A stretch of 64,000 nt of DNA from NCBI RefSeq assembly GCF_900119695.1, contig NZ_LT632547.1:1054001-1118000 (forward strand), given 5' to 3'. Origin of the DNA: Actinomyces urinae. Lineage in GTDB: Bacteria > Actinomycetota > Actinomycetes > Actinomycetales > Actinomycetaceae. Each line of letters begins with the position of its first letter. Position 1 is the first letter of the stretch. Shown here in pieces: positions 19,668 to 28,399 of this stretch. Under the pieces are notes generated by a model. It was not told the DNA's origin. It saw nothing but the letters and a program-made list of their open reading frames with translations, and searched no databases. The position numbers and the translations under genes were made by a program.

Positions 19668-21404
19668 TCAGGCTCCTAACTGTGCGTCGATAAGCTGTGA
19701 CCACGCGTTGTCTTCACCAGCTAGAATCTGCGGCGCACCAGCGCAGAGCACGCGGCCATCTCCCATCACCACAACGTGATCTGTTTGCCCAGCAGCATCC
19801 GTGCGGTGGGTGACCAGAATAAGCGTGAGATCCGGATAAGCACGGCGAATATTGGAAAGCACAGCGGTTTCCGTCTGGGTATCTAACGCTGACGTAGATT
19901 CATCGAGGATCAGCAGTGGACACTGGCGAATCAGAGCACGCGCAATCGCTAACCGCTGTTTCTGCCCGCCAGAAAGATTGTGGGCATGCTCCTCAATCAC
20001 CAGGTCAAGCACACTGTCATTTCCTGCTTGACCGCTGACATCCTGGTGCAAATCGTTAGCGCAGGCCAAAGTTAAGGCGTTCATCATTGCCTCGTCATCC
20101 GCTTTCGGGTTAGCTTCAGCCAATATGGATCTGATAGTTCCAGGGAAAATAATGGGATCTTGCGGAACCAGGGTAGCTACCTGCGCAATGTTCAGTTGGT
20201 CTGCTGGCACGCCACCAACCGTGATCGTTCCACTATTGGGATGGTCAAAACCCATCAGTAGCCCTAATGCTGTGGATTTACCTGACCCGGACAGGCCAAC
20301 CAGAGCAGTTGTCTTCCCTGGCAGCGCGTCGAACGTAACGTTTGAAAGCGCGGGCTTCGTCGCACCCAAATACGTGTAGCTGGTATCAATGAAGGACACC
20401 CCGGTGCCATCATGGTGACGTTCAACCGTTGCGGAGGGTTTAGCTTGGACACCCTCTTGATCGAATAGTTCACTCATTGCTGGCAGAGCAGAAATCCCGA
20501 AGAATGCCTCATGCCAACACGTTGACAATGCAGTGAATGGGCGAAACAGCTCAATCGATAACAAAGTGATGATGAACAAGTGGTTCATCGGCATATCGCC
20601 GGCCCGTATCAAGCTGATAGCAATAACCAGGCCAAGAGCAGGACCAAGCACCTTCATCATGCTGGACAGGCCGGTTTCCCCCAGCGAAAGGCGAAGCTGG
20701 CCCATTGTTGTTGACAACAATTGGCGTGATTGCTTAGCTAGTTTCTCACCGTGATTTTGGGCGGCCCCAAACGATTTCAGCGTTGCCATTCCCATCATGG
20801 CGTCAACAAAGTCCGCGTTGAGATCCTCATACGCGATCCAGTGGGACTGTCCCCGATCGGAAAGGGCTTTGTCCCATAGCCGTGGGATAGCGATAATAGC
20901 GACGCCGCAGATCAATAGCGCTCCCGCAATCAATGGGCTGATTGCTCCGATAGCTATCGTCAACCCTGTAGCGGTAATAACAGTGACCGCCAGCTGGGTG
21001 AAGTATTTAACGAAGTAGGGCTCCACTGCCTCGACCCCATCAGTCACAACCGACTGGATTTGCCCAGAACGGCAAAACCCCGCCCGCATGGGACCGCGAG
21101 CGTCGATTTGTTCAAGGAGGGCACGGCGCAACCGGCTTTTCACCACCAGTCCGGCACGGTTTTGTAACAGTTGCCCGCCCACCTGCACTAGTGGGCGAAC
21201 CAAAAGCAAGATGACGATAGTTACGATCAGGCCCATCACTGTAGGCATGTGGCGGGTAGTGAGTAGTTCATTAAACAGGATCGCGTTACATACCGCAGTG
21301 GCGATGAACAAGCCAGAGACGAGGACGCCCACTAAAACGGCGGGAGTCAACATCCTCACGGATAGCCCGGCTGCGCGCATCACTAAACGCTGCTTCATGA
21401 ACAT
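19668..21404 (-). CDS. ABC transporter, fused membrane and ATPase domains (first of the pair)
   Basis: Start chosen at ATG 21404 because GAAGGTGG stands six bases before it; an upstream in-frame start lacks this. The 578-residue half-transporter has an exporter-type membrane domain and an ATPase domain with Walker A VGLSGSGKST, signature LSGGQKQRLAIARAL and Walker B LLILDESTSALDT. It is the first gene of the minus-strand arm, 54 bases from the DtxR box, so it should be repressed when iron is plentiful. Partner of the gene at 17934. No separate siderophore-binding domain (as in IrtA) is seen. Confidence 0.85.
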   Translation of the reverse strand: MFMKQRLVMRAAGLSVRMLTPAVLVGVLVSGLFIATAVCNAILFNELLTTRHMPTVMGLIVTIVILLLVRPLVQVGGQLLQNRAGLVVKSRLRRALLEQIDARGPMRAGFCRSGQIQSVVTDGVEAVEPYFVKYFTQLAVTVITATGLTIAIGAISPLIAGALLICGVAIIAIPRLWDKALSDRGQSHWIAYEDLNADFVDAMMGMATLKSFGAAQNHGEKLAKQSRQLLSTTMGQLRLSLGETGLSSMMKVLGPALGLVIAISLIRAGDMPMNHLFIITLLSIELFRPFTALSTCWHEAFFGISALPAMSELFDQEGVQAKPSATVERHHDGTGVSFIDTSYTYLGATKPALSNVTFDALPGKTTALVGLSGSGKSTALGLLMGFDHPNSGTITVGGVPADQLNIAQVATLVPQDPIIFPGTIRSILAEANPKADDEAMMNALTLACANDLHQDVSGQAGNDSVLDLVIEEHAHNLSGGQKQRLAIARALIRQCPLLILDESTSALDTQTETAVLSNIRRAYPDLTLILVTHRTDAAGQTDHVVVMGDGRVLCAGAPQILAGEDNAWSQLIDAQLGA

Positions 21405-21457
21405 GGTTATCCACCTTCGCGTGTCTGAAGAAAGCAGGACTAGCCACAAAACTAACC

Positions 21458-21476
21458 TTAGGTTAGGCTTACCTAA
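21458..21476. promoter_or_regulatory. DtxR/IdeR iron box
   Basis: TTAGGTTAGGCTTACCTAA is one base away from the DtxR/IdeR consensus palindrome. It lies between divergent iron uptake genes, 54 bases before the minus-strand ABC gene and 70 bases before the plus-strand leader ORF, so one site could control both arms. Confidence 0.9.
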
Positions 21477-21545
21477 GTGCAGTTTGGCATGTTTCTCTCA
21501 GCATGACAAGAGCGCACAGCTTTATCACACCAGCCAGGAGGGCTT

Positions 21546-21731
21546 GTGAACCCGCAGATTTTGCAGCGCAATGAGGTATGCGCGGGCAATGCCCAGCTTC
21601 TAGAACAGATCCGCTTATCTGAGGGAAATCTGCTCCACGTCAGTGGCGGAACTGCTCTGACCACGCAAATCCATGGGGGTTATGTTGCGACAGGTAGTGC
21701 GAGTATGAAAGGCATGAGCGCACCATGTTAA
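21546..21731 (+). CDS. Possible 61-residue leader protein of the iron permease operon
   Basis: Not recognised. GTG start behind a strong AGGAGGG site; the stop TAA overlaps the permease start (ATGTTAA), which would couple their translation. The permease itself has only a poor ribosome site, so reading this short ORF may be needed for its expression. The sequence MNPQILQRNEVCAGNAQLLE has no membrane segment or signal peptide. It could also be a chance ORF, but ribosome site and overlap argue against that. Confidence 0.5.
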   Translation: MNPQILQRNEVCAGNAQLLEQIRLSEGNLLHVSGGTALTTQIHGGYVATGSASMKGMSAPC

Positions 21732-22747
21732 CTAAGCGCTATCAACGCCTTGTCCTAGCCGCCGCGTTATCCATCCTGCTGGTGTGCGCCCTTGTTGTTG
21801 CGGTAATCGTAGGAGCCACTGACATCTCCCTATACGCAGCGCTCGAAGGCATCAAAACCACCCTATTACACACGCCCACCAATGACGTTGACACCCAAAT
21901 CATCGGGCAGGTCCGATTCCCCCGCGCTGTTCTTGGAGCAATAGTTGGTGCCGGCCTTGGCATATGCGGCCTCATAACCCAATCACTTTTGCGCAACCCA
22001 TTAGGAGACCCCTACATCCTCGGCATCTCGTCGGGTGCATCTGCCGGCGCGGCCGCCGTCATCGTCCTGGGCGCCTCCAGCAGTGTACTATCCGCACTGG
22101 GCGTCACCATCGGCGCTTTCCTTGGGGCACTAGCAGCCATCATCCTCGTCACCCTTCTGGCCTCAGCCGGCGGGAAAATCACTCCCACGCGCATCATTTT
22201 TGCGGGCATGGCAACCACCTACCTATTTTCAGCGCTGACCAGCCTGATCACACTCATGGCAAAAAACGCTGCCGGAACCAAATCAGTCATGTTCTGGACG
22301 CTCGGCTCTCTATCCAATGCCACTTGGGGTGACACCGCACTTGCCACCGCGGTGGTCATTGTCGCCCTCGCCTGCTTCGCAATGTGGGGCAGGAGGGTAG
22401 ACATACTGAACCTTGGTGACGATACCGCAATCTCACTAGGGACAAGCCCCCGCCTCTACCGCAACCTACTGTTCCTCGTCGTAGCCTTAACCGTTGCCGT
22501 CCTCGTGTCCCTCACCGGAGCAATCGGCTTCGTTGGCCTTGTGGTTCCCCACATCACCAAACAACTGGTTGGCTCCACAACGCGGGCCGCACTACCCATC
22601 GCCGCCTTGTGCGGCGCACTCCTAGTTGTCATAGCCGACACCTGCACTCGCATCATAATCCGACCCGCCGAAATACCTATTGGCATCCTTACCGCGCTTG
22701 TAGGAACTCCGATGCTAATGGCCCTAATCAAAAGATATTCCAAATAG
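21725..22747 (+). CDS. FecCD/BtuC-type iron-siderophore ABC permease
   Basis: Membrane channel of an iron-siderophore importer. The 340-residue protein has eight to ten hydrophobic helices and the FecCD marks PRAVLGAIVGAGLGICGLITQSLLRNPLGDP (FP R... GxxLG.sG...Q...rNPLa.P) near residue 60 and GFVGLVVPHITK near 270. It is followed by the binding lipoprotein and the ATPase in the usual order. Start overlaps the stop of the 61-residue ORF. DtxR control is likely from the upstream box. Only one permease gene is present, so it should act as a homodimer. Confidence 0.93.
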   Translation: MLTKRYQRLVLAAALSILLVCALVVAVIVGATDISLYAALEGIKTTLLHTPTNDVDTQIIGQVRFPRAVLGAIVGAGLGICGLITQSLLRNPLGDPYILGISSGASAGAAAVIVLGASSSVLSALGVTIGAFLGALAAIILVTLLASAGGKITPTRIIFAGMATTYLFSALTSLITLMAKNAAGTKSVMFWTLGSLSNATWGDTALATAVVIVALACFAMWGRRVDILNLGDDTAISLGTSPRLYRNLLFLVVALTVAVLVSLTGAIGFVGLVVPHITKQLVGSTTRAALPIAALCGALLVVIADTCTRIIIRPAEIPIGILTALVGTPMLMALIKRYSK

Positions 22748-22766
22748 AAAACAGAAAGGAAAACCC

Positions 22767-23759
22767 GTGATGATGAAGAAACAAATCATCGCCGGCACTC
22801 TCGGCGTTATGCTCGCCGCTGGCGCGCTAACCGCCTGCTCAGAAACTGATAATCCCAACACCAACGCTGAAAACGACGCTATTACCATCAACAACTGCGG
22901 AGTAGAAACAACCTTCAACACTCACCCGAAGAAAACCGTTTCGATGGGTGTAACCGGCTTGGCTTACCTGTTCGCCGCTGGCGCGCAGGACTCCATCATC
23001 GGCCGCGCCAACGAATGGGGCGAAGAACCACCAGCGTGGATTGGCTCAAAAGCAGACAGTATCGACGTGCTTTCCAACGAGTCCATCTCAATGGAAGCGC
23101 TGCTGAAACTAGAGCCCGACCTGGCCTACGGTGGCGGGTTCAGCTCTGAAAACTCAAGCCCTGAGGCAGTCGCGGCGAAAGGCATCCCTGCCATCGTTGA
23201 CGCACCAGAATGCTCCTACTTCTACCCGGATCAACCAGAAAACGAGTCCTTCGACGCGATCTTGGCAGAAGTGACCCAGCTCGGCAAGCTCATGGGCACG
23301 TCAGACAAAGCCGACGCCACGGTTGCTGATCTCAAAGCCCAACTTGAGCAAGTCAGAAGCGAAAAAATCGGTAAAGGACGCAAAGTTTCCTACGCCTACT
23401 ACTACGGGGAAGATCCTGAGCTGTTCAGCTACGGCAACCAGGGCGTGGTGGGAGAAATCAACAAAACCCTCAACCTAGAAACCGCAATTGACCCGAACTA
23501 CCACCCACACCAAGGCCCCATTGCTCCTGAAGCTTTCGTCAAATCAGACCCCGACGTCGTCATCGTGCTCACCGGCATGGGCGGGGCTACAAAAGAAAGC
23601 TCCCTAGAACGCCTTGCGAAAATTCCCGGCTACAACGACATGAAAGCCGTGAAGAATGGCAACATCGTCTACGCCGAATCAGCTGCTGCCTACGCCTCGC
23701 CCACGGCAATACACGGCACCCTTGAGCTAGCCAAGCAGTTGAAGGAACTAGGGAAATAA
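22767..23759 (+). CDS. Iron-siderophore substrate-binding lipoprotein
   Basis: Surface lipoprotein that captures ferric siderophore (or a related chelate) and hands it to the permease. It has a signal peptide with lipobox LTAC (cysteine 24) followed by a low-complexity SETDNPNTNAEND linker. The mature part shows the FepB/FhuD-type TroA fold: VSMGVTGLAYLFAAGA, then EPDLAYGGGFSS, then SDPDVVIVLTGMGG. The 330-residue length is normal. Start may be GTG 22767 or ATG 22770, with AGAAAGGA upstream. Middle gene of the import operon. Ligand cannot be told from sequence. Confidence 0.92.
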   Translation: MMMKKQIIAGTLGVMLAAGALTACSETDNPNTNAENDAITINNCGVETTFNTHPKKTVSMGVTGLAYLFAAGAQDSIIGRANEWGEEPPAWIGSKADSIDVLSNESISMEALLKLEPDLAYGGGFSSENSSPEAVAAKGIPAIVDAPECSYFYPDQPENESFDAILAEVTQLGKLMGTSDKADATVADLKAQLEQVRSEKIGKGRKVSYAYYYGEDPELFSYGNQGVVGEINKTLNLETAIDPNYHPHQGPIAPEAFVKSDPDVVIVLTGMGGATKESSLERLAKIPGYNDMKAVKNGNIVYAESAAAYASPTAIHGTLELAKQLKELGK

Positions 23760-23763
23760 ACCG

Positions 23764-24555
23764 ATGAGCGATTCTCCCCTCAAGATAGAAAACGCTAGCG
23801 TCCGGTTTGGGAACACCCAAGTCCTTACCAACGTCTCTTTTGAGGTACCTCGAGGACAAATCCTTGGAATTGCCGGGCCTAATGGCTCTGGAAAAACCAC
23901 CCTCATGAGATCCCTATTCGCTGCGCAAAAACTATCCGAGGGGAGAATCACCATCAACGGTGACCCACTGAGCACACTCAGCCCAGGCCAAGTTGCCAGA
24001 CGCATCGCGGTCGTTTCACAATTCGAACAAGACATGGACCAAACCCGCGTCATTGACATCGTGCTACTTGGACGAGCACCCCACCGCAAAGACATCCAAG
24101 GCTACAACGCCACCGACCATAAAATTGCGCGCGAAGCCCTCGAAGCCGTCGGAATGAGCTATGCCCAAGACCGATACGTTCACACCCTTTCTGGAGGAGA
24201 ACGCCAACGCGTCCTCATCGCCCGCTCACTCGCTCAACAATGCAAATGCATCCTTCTTGATGAGCCCACTAATCATCTGGACGTCAAATACCAACACCAA
24301 ATTCTCAGTGTCATCAGGAAAGTCAGCGACACCGCCGTTATTATCCTGCACGACCTCAACCTCGTTGCACGCTACTGCGACAACGCCATCATCCTCAAAA
24401 ACGGACACCTGCATACCAAGGGCAACCCGGCGGAAATCCTAACGCCGCAACTTATCCGCGAAGTCTACGGCGTCAGCGCCACCGAAGTAAACGATGCGGG
24501 CACTAAACAATTCAGCTTCAAGCCATTGCAGGAACCGCTGCACCTCAACCGTTGA
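23764..24555 (+). CDS. Iron-siderophore ABC transporter ATPase
   Basis: Cytoplasmic ATPase powering the FecCD-type permease. The 263-residue protein has Walker A GPNGSGKTTL (about 39-48), Q-loop VVSQFEQDMD, signature LSGGERQRVLIARSLAQ, Walker B CILLDEPTNHLD and the switch histidine in ILHDLNL. This is the FepC/FhuC type. It starts four bases after the lipoprotein stop and is the last gene of the operon. No clear terminator was seen before the SRP RNA gene. Confidence 0.94.
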   Translation: MSDSPLKIENASVRFGNTQVLTNVSFEVPRGQILGIAGPNGSGKTTLMRSLFAAQKLSEGRITINGDPLSTLSPGQVARRIAVVSQFEQDMDQTRVIDIVLLGRAPHRKDIQGYNATDHKIAREALEAVGMSYAQDRYVHTLSGGERQRVLIARSLAQQCKCILLDEPTNHLDVKYQHQILSVIRKVSDTAVIILHDLNLVARYCDNAIILKNGHLHTKGNPAEILTPQLIREVYGVSATEVNDAGTKQFSFKPLQEPLHLNR

Positions 24556-24647
24556 TAACCTGCAGGCAGGCACTCACTTTCTCCTCACCGAACAGCCGGC
24601 AAGCCTCCACCTTTTGTATTCGCCGCGCGGTTTAGTAAACTGGGCGT

Positions 24648-24734
24648 GATCCCTCGCGTGACGGTATCACCCGAACCTCCCCAGGGCCGGAAGGCAGCAA
24701 GGATACGGTAGCTCTGCCGGGTACGTGAGGGATC
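24648..24734 (+). ncRNA. ffs: Signal recognition particle RNA (small bacterial 4.5S type)
   Basis: Contains the universal Ffh-binding core: CCCCAGGGCCGGAAGGCAGC then AAGG. The ends pair (GATCCCTC with GAGGGATC), and the whole folds as one long hairpin of about 87 bases. It fills most of the 24556-24871 gap. Ends are approximate by a few bases. Confidence 0.93.
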
Positions 24735-24871
24735 CTTTATATTCACCAGCGCGGGAGCTCAACCAGACCTCGAGTTCAAGCCCGCCAACGAGTTCAAATC
24801 AGCCCACGAGGCGGGCGCGCTTCCGTCCGATAACTATCGGGCTCAACTACGAGGGAGCCCCTGTATCGTGC

Positions 24872-26164
24872 TCAACTGCGAGGGAACCTAGGAACCTGCC
24901 TCACAGGTTTGCTTACTCGCGTATCAAACTGAGTTGATGCAAGCTTACGCTCGCTAAGCGTTACAAGATCTAAAACCTCATTCGCAATAAACGCCGTAGT
25001 TCCACGCGCAATCGAACGAGTAGAAAAGATACCCGCATCAGCTAACTGAGTTAACGCCTCTGAAGCATTCTGAACCGACAAGCCATAAATCTGGCTTGCC
25101 GTCTTAACCGTCAAAACCGGAGTGCCCGCAAGCCGCCCCAAAATACGCGCCACGCCCGAATCTGAACGCAACGCGCGCGTGTAATTATTAGCCGCTCGGA
25201 AAGCCTCGAGCTGCCCGCGCCACTGCTCAGCCAGTAGCAACAGCTGTGCCCGCAGGTCCTCAGCCTGCGTCACAGCCTCGTCCACCGCCCTCGAAAATAT
25301 TCTTATCCACTCAGCGATCCGCCTAGCATTCTCGGGCGCTTCAGGCGATCCTTCAAAACGAAGATCGTTCAAAGCGGCTACATACTGTTCTCGAAATGTT
25401 GCCAGCACGAGGCTAACCGGCAGCAGGCGACTTGAAGTGAGGCCGCGGCGAGTCAAAACCGTATGGATCAGCGCACGCCCAACACGCCCATTGCCATCAA
25501 CAAATGGGTGAATAGATTCAAACTGCGCATGAACGAGGGCAGCCTGCACAAGTGGACCGTGCGTCGCACCATTCAGATAAGACAGTAGGTCTTCCAATAA
25601 GTCGAGAACAAGGCGTGGCGCCGGCGGCACATATTCCGCGCCGATTGGATGATAGTTCGACGTTCCCACCCAGTTTTGTACCGTTCGGATCCCAACTGCC
25701 GGATGATCAGCTCCCAGTAACGCTCTTTGCAGCTGCTCTAAATCGGTGATAGCAACACCCTGCGATCGAGCAAGGCGATCCGATGCCTCTCGAACCACAG
25801 TCATATTCCGGGCGACGAGCTTCGCCGCATCCGAGATTCCTCGAATATCCTCTGCTTCACCTATCTCTGCCAAAGCGACCTGTTTTGCCGCGGGCACGAT
25901 TCCTTCGATTTGCGAGGATGCGATGGCTTCGGAACGCAACAAGAAGCGGGACAAATCTTCAAGCTCTGTGATGCCATCTGCCTGCGCTAGGGCGAGGACG
26001 CGGCGCTCAACAGCAGCGATCTCCTCGCTAAGCTGAGGACTGATCGAGACTTGAAGCGTTGTTAACCGGTCAGGCAAGTAATACCAGTACGATCCGCCGC
26101 GCCTGTTAGCTCGTCCCGGGAGGGTGGGGTCAGCTTCCCATTTAGCTTCAGTGAAGATACCCAT
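24872..26164 (-). CDS. Fic domain protein (AMP-transferase type, class II inhibition)
   Basis: Predicted to attach AMP to hydroxyl groups of target proteins. Start set at ATG 26164 (AAAGGG six bases upstream) rather than GTG 26170, giving 430 residues. The catalytic motif is HPFVDGNGRVGR (from about residue 219). An inhibitory helix S-x-x-x-E-G (SSQIEG, about 83-88) lies before the core, the class II layout in which the protein silences itself. A winged helix at the C-terminus (about 345-400: LTVKTASQIYGLSVQNASEALTQL) suggests DNA binding. Three direct repeats 40 bases apart lie upstream. Confidence 0.92.
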   Translation of the reverse strand: MGIFTEAKWEADPTLPGRANRRGGSYWYYLPDRLTTLQVSISPQLSEEIAAVERRVLALAQADGITELEDLSRFLLRSEAIASSQIEGIVPAAKQVALAEIGEAEDIRGISDAAKLVARNMTVVREASDRLARSQGVAITDLEQLQRALLGADHPAVGIRTVQNWVGTSNYHPIGAEYVPPAPRLVLDLLEDLLSYLNGATHGPLVQAALVHAQFESIHPFVDGNGRVGRALIHTVLTRRGLTSSRLLPVSLVLATFREQYVAALNDLRFEGSPEAPENARRIAEWIRIFSRAVDEAVTQAEDLRAQLLLLAEQWRGQLEAFRAANNYTRALRSDSGVARILGRLAGTPVLTVKTASQIYGLSVQNASEALTQLADAGIFSTRSIARGTTAFIANEVLDLVTLSERKLASTQFDTRVSKPVRQVPRFPRS

Positions 26165-26207
26165 GTTCACCCTTTCCGCTTATCCATTAACAGAGTCGCC
26201 AGATTAT

Positions 26208-26310
26208 CACCTTTAAGGGTTAAACATGAATAGAAACCGATTTTCTGCACTTTTAGCGATTAAACATGAACAGCGGATCCGCACATTCACCTTTACGCCC
26301 TAACGAGCGC
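26208..26310. repeat. Three direct repeats at exact 40-bp spacing upstream of fic
   Basis: Repeat starts are at 26208, 26248 and 26288. All begin CAC(C/T)TTTA; the first two share TTAAACATGAA at 26220-26230 and 26260-26270, and the third keeps only CACCTTTA and TAA. Forty bases is close to four helical turns, so bound proteins would sit on one face of the DNA. Likely operators for the Fic protein's own winged helix or another regulator. Confidence 0.75.
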
Positions 26311-26390
26311 AACCAAATCCGGCTACCCATCAAACCCGCACGCGACCAACTCGGCACCAAGCCGGGGCCTCGAACATAAAAGGAATCCGC

Positions 26391-26987
26391 CTACTCGCCC
26401 TGCTCTATCACCGGGAAGTAATCAATACTCACATATACACGTTCAGTGTTTTGCAGCGTTTCCTCGCGCTCACCCGCATCAGCGAGGCGCTTCTTATGCT
26501 CGTCATTTTGACTCATCGCACGTTCCAAAACACTGCGCAACCCTGCAAAAAGCTCATTCTTCTGCTCTTCAGTTAGGCGGAGCACGTTCTGAAAACCAAA
26601 GACAACATCATCTCCGCCCGGAGCATTTGCGGCTGCCGCGCGATAGCGACTAACTACCGACGAGTTGCCAACCGAATCATAAAGCTGCTCGATAACAGCA
26701 CCCAGATCCCTGCCACCGGCTTCAGTGGAAGAATCAACTTTGATGCCTTCTCCTGCAATGCGATACCAAGTCTCACGCGCGTCGCCACCCGGAGCATCAA
26801 ACTTTTCAACAATTCCTGCTTTTGCCAGTTCGCGAACATGATAAGACACCGAGTTCGGCGCCTCCCCTAGCGCTTGCGCCAGATCACTCACGCGGGCGCC
26901 CTCATCATGAAATGCAAGCTGGTACAAAATATCCATCCGCTTTGGATTTGCCAGCGTCTTTAACAAAACTTCGCCGTTAGTCGCCAT
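26391..26987 (-). CDS. ArsR-type winged-helix regulator
   Basis: A 198-residue transcription regulator. The N-terminal winged helix is clear: LLKTLANPKRMDILYQLAF, then VSDLAQALGEAPNSVSYHVRELAKAGIVE (recognition helix near residues 45-60) and a wing ending ETWYRIA. The C-terminal half (about 95-198) is charged and helical and may bind a ligand. It is divergent from the MFS exporter gene and shares a 60-base promoter region holding a strong palindrome, so it probably represses the exporter and itself. Confidence 0.88.
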   Translation of the reverse strand: MATNGEVLLKTLANPKRMDILYQLAFHDEGARVSDLAQALGEAPNSVSYHVRELAKAGIVEKFDAPGGDARETWYRIAGEGIKVDSSTEAGGRDLGAVIEQLYDSVGNSSVVSRYRAAAANAPGGDDVVFGFQNVLRLTEEQKNELFAGLRSVLERAMSQNDEHKKRLADAGEREETLQNTERVYVSIDYFPVIEQGE

Positions 26988-27008
26988 AAATAAACAATAC
27001 AGAATATT

Positions 27009-27030
27009 TTGCGCAAGGTTTCTTGCGCAA
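27009..27030. promoter_or_regulatory. Palindromic operator between regulator and MFS gene
   Basis: TTGCGCAAG-gttt-CTTGCGCAA is a perfect nine-base inverted repeat, and each arm holds TTGCGCAA, itself a palindrome. It lies 22 bases from the regulator start and 17 from the MFS start, over the likely promoters. Confidence 0.8.
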
Positions 27031-27046
27031 ACTTATTTGCTGATCT

Positions 27047-28375
27047 ATGGTTGTTGCCATGAGCATCAACGAAGCAACCCATACAAAAACAGAGAACACC
27101 GTGGCAGCGAAACCTTTACACCGAAACGCGGACTACCTGAAATGGTTCGTTTCAGACGTCGCGGCAGACGCTGGGAACGCTATAAGAGCTTTCGCTATGC
27201 CCCTCATCGGGCTTGCAATCACCGGATCACTCAGCCTTGCCGGAGCCATAGGCGGCGTTTCAATGATCAGCTCCTTACTCATGTACTTGCCCGGAGGAGT
27301 AGTGGCCGACCGTGTTGACCGAAAGAAACTACTTGTAGTTGGGCACGGGCTCGGCGTCTTCATTTGGGCAAGCGCCATAGTTGCCTACCTAACCGGCAAC
27401 CTCAACACGGCCACTTTGTTCGCACTTGCGGCACTATCCGGTCTACGCAGTGGATTCTTTGGCGGAGTCTCCATTCCCGCGCTACGCCAACTCGTACCGG
27501 GCGAGCAGCTACCGCGCGCCCTCGCCGCTAATCAAGCGCGAGACGGAGCCATACAGATGGCTTCAGGCCCGGTGGGAGGATTTCTCGTTGCCCTCTCGGT
27601 CTGGGCCCCATTTGCAGCGCAAACCATCGGACATGCTATTGCCTGGTTTTTCTCGCGCACTATCAAAGCTGACCTGAGGCCGGGCAGAGCACAAGCCTCA
27701 AATGCAACGTCCTTATCAGAAGAAGCCGACGCAACCACCGAAGCACTTCGCGTGCGCGATCAGATTGCGGGAGGCTTCAGATGGTTGAAACACCACCCGA
27801 CCATCACAACTCTGACCGTACTCGTCGCCATTACCGCGGCTGCACTCAATGGAACCATTCAAACCCTCATCTTGAGTCTTGCCGCAAGTGGCGCAAACGA
27901 GGCTCGGATTGGACTTGTATCCACAGCTATCGCTGTTGGAATGATCATCGGATCGCTAATAGCAGGGCGAATAACTAGCCGCATACCCACGGGAAAACTA
28001 GCCATCGCCTCCCTAATTTTTGAGGGCGTGGCACTCACTCCCCTGCTTGTGATCGACAACTTCTACGTGGTTCTCATTTTTGTAGCGATCGCAGCGCTGA
28101 GTGTGCCCCTATTTAATTCCGCCGCATCGGGGTGGTCCATCGCGCAAATTCCAGAAGATCAAATCGGATCCATCGGGGCAGCAGCCGGCCTCATCAACGC
28201 CGGGCTTCTACCTCTTGCACCGATTATGGCTGGAGTTGGACTTGACGCATTCGGATACACCGCCACATTGGCGATGTTCATTGCCTTGAACTTGCTAGCC
28301 GGTTGCGCAACCGCGCTCCTGCCCGAATTTCGTAGGGTTGGGATCCCTTCCGAGTGGGGGATTACAGGGCGATAA
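27047..28375 (+). CDS. MFS drug/enterobactin-type exporter
   Basis: Proton-driven membrane exporter of the major facilitator family. The 442-residue protein has about 12 hydrophobic helices and the loop-2 motif GGVVADRVDRKKLLVVGH (G-x-x-x-D-R-x-x-R-K-K), as in the MFS_3 (EntS) group. The N-terminal 25 residues are hydrophilic. ATG 27047 or 27059 may be the start; neither has a good ribosome site, so a leaderless or short-leader mRNA is possible. Regulated by the divergent ArsR-type protein. Substrate unknown; a drug or siderophore is plausible. Confidence 0.88.
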   Translation: MVVAMSINEATHTKTENTVAAKPLHRNADYLKWFVSDVAADAGNAIRAFAMPLIGLAITGSLSLAGAIGGVSMISSLLMYLPGGVVADRVDRKKLLVVGHGLGVFIWASAIVAYLTGNLNTATLFALAALSGLRSGFFGGVSIPALRQLVPGEQLPRALAANQARDGAIQMASGPVGGFLVALSVWAPFAAQTIGHAIAWFFSRTIKADLRPGRAQASNATSLSEEADATTEALRVRDQIAGGFRWLKHHPTITTLTVLVAITAAALNGTIQTLILSLAASGANEARIGLVSTAIAVGMIIGSLIAGRITSRIPTGKLAIASLIFEGVALTPLLVIDNFYVVLIFVAIAALSVPLFNSAASGWSIAQIPEDQIGSIGAAAGLINAGLLPLAPIMAGVGLDAFGYTATLAMFIALNLLAGCATALLPEFRRVGIPSEWGITGR

Positions 28376-28399
28376 CACTGGATTCCGCGGCCCGGCACA

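Noticed and set aside
24725-24937. 70-codon frame after the SRP RNA
   Set aside because: Low-complexity, begins inside the RNA gene, no ribosome site.
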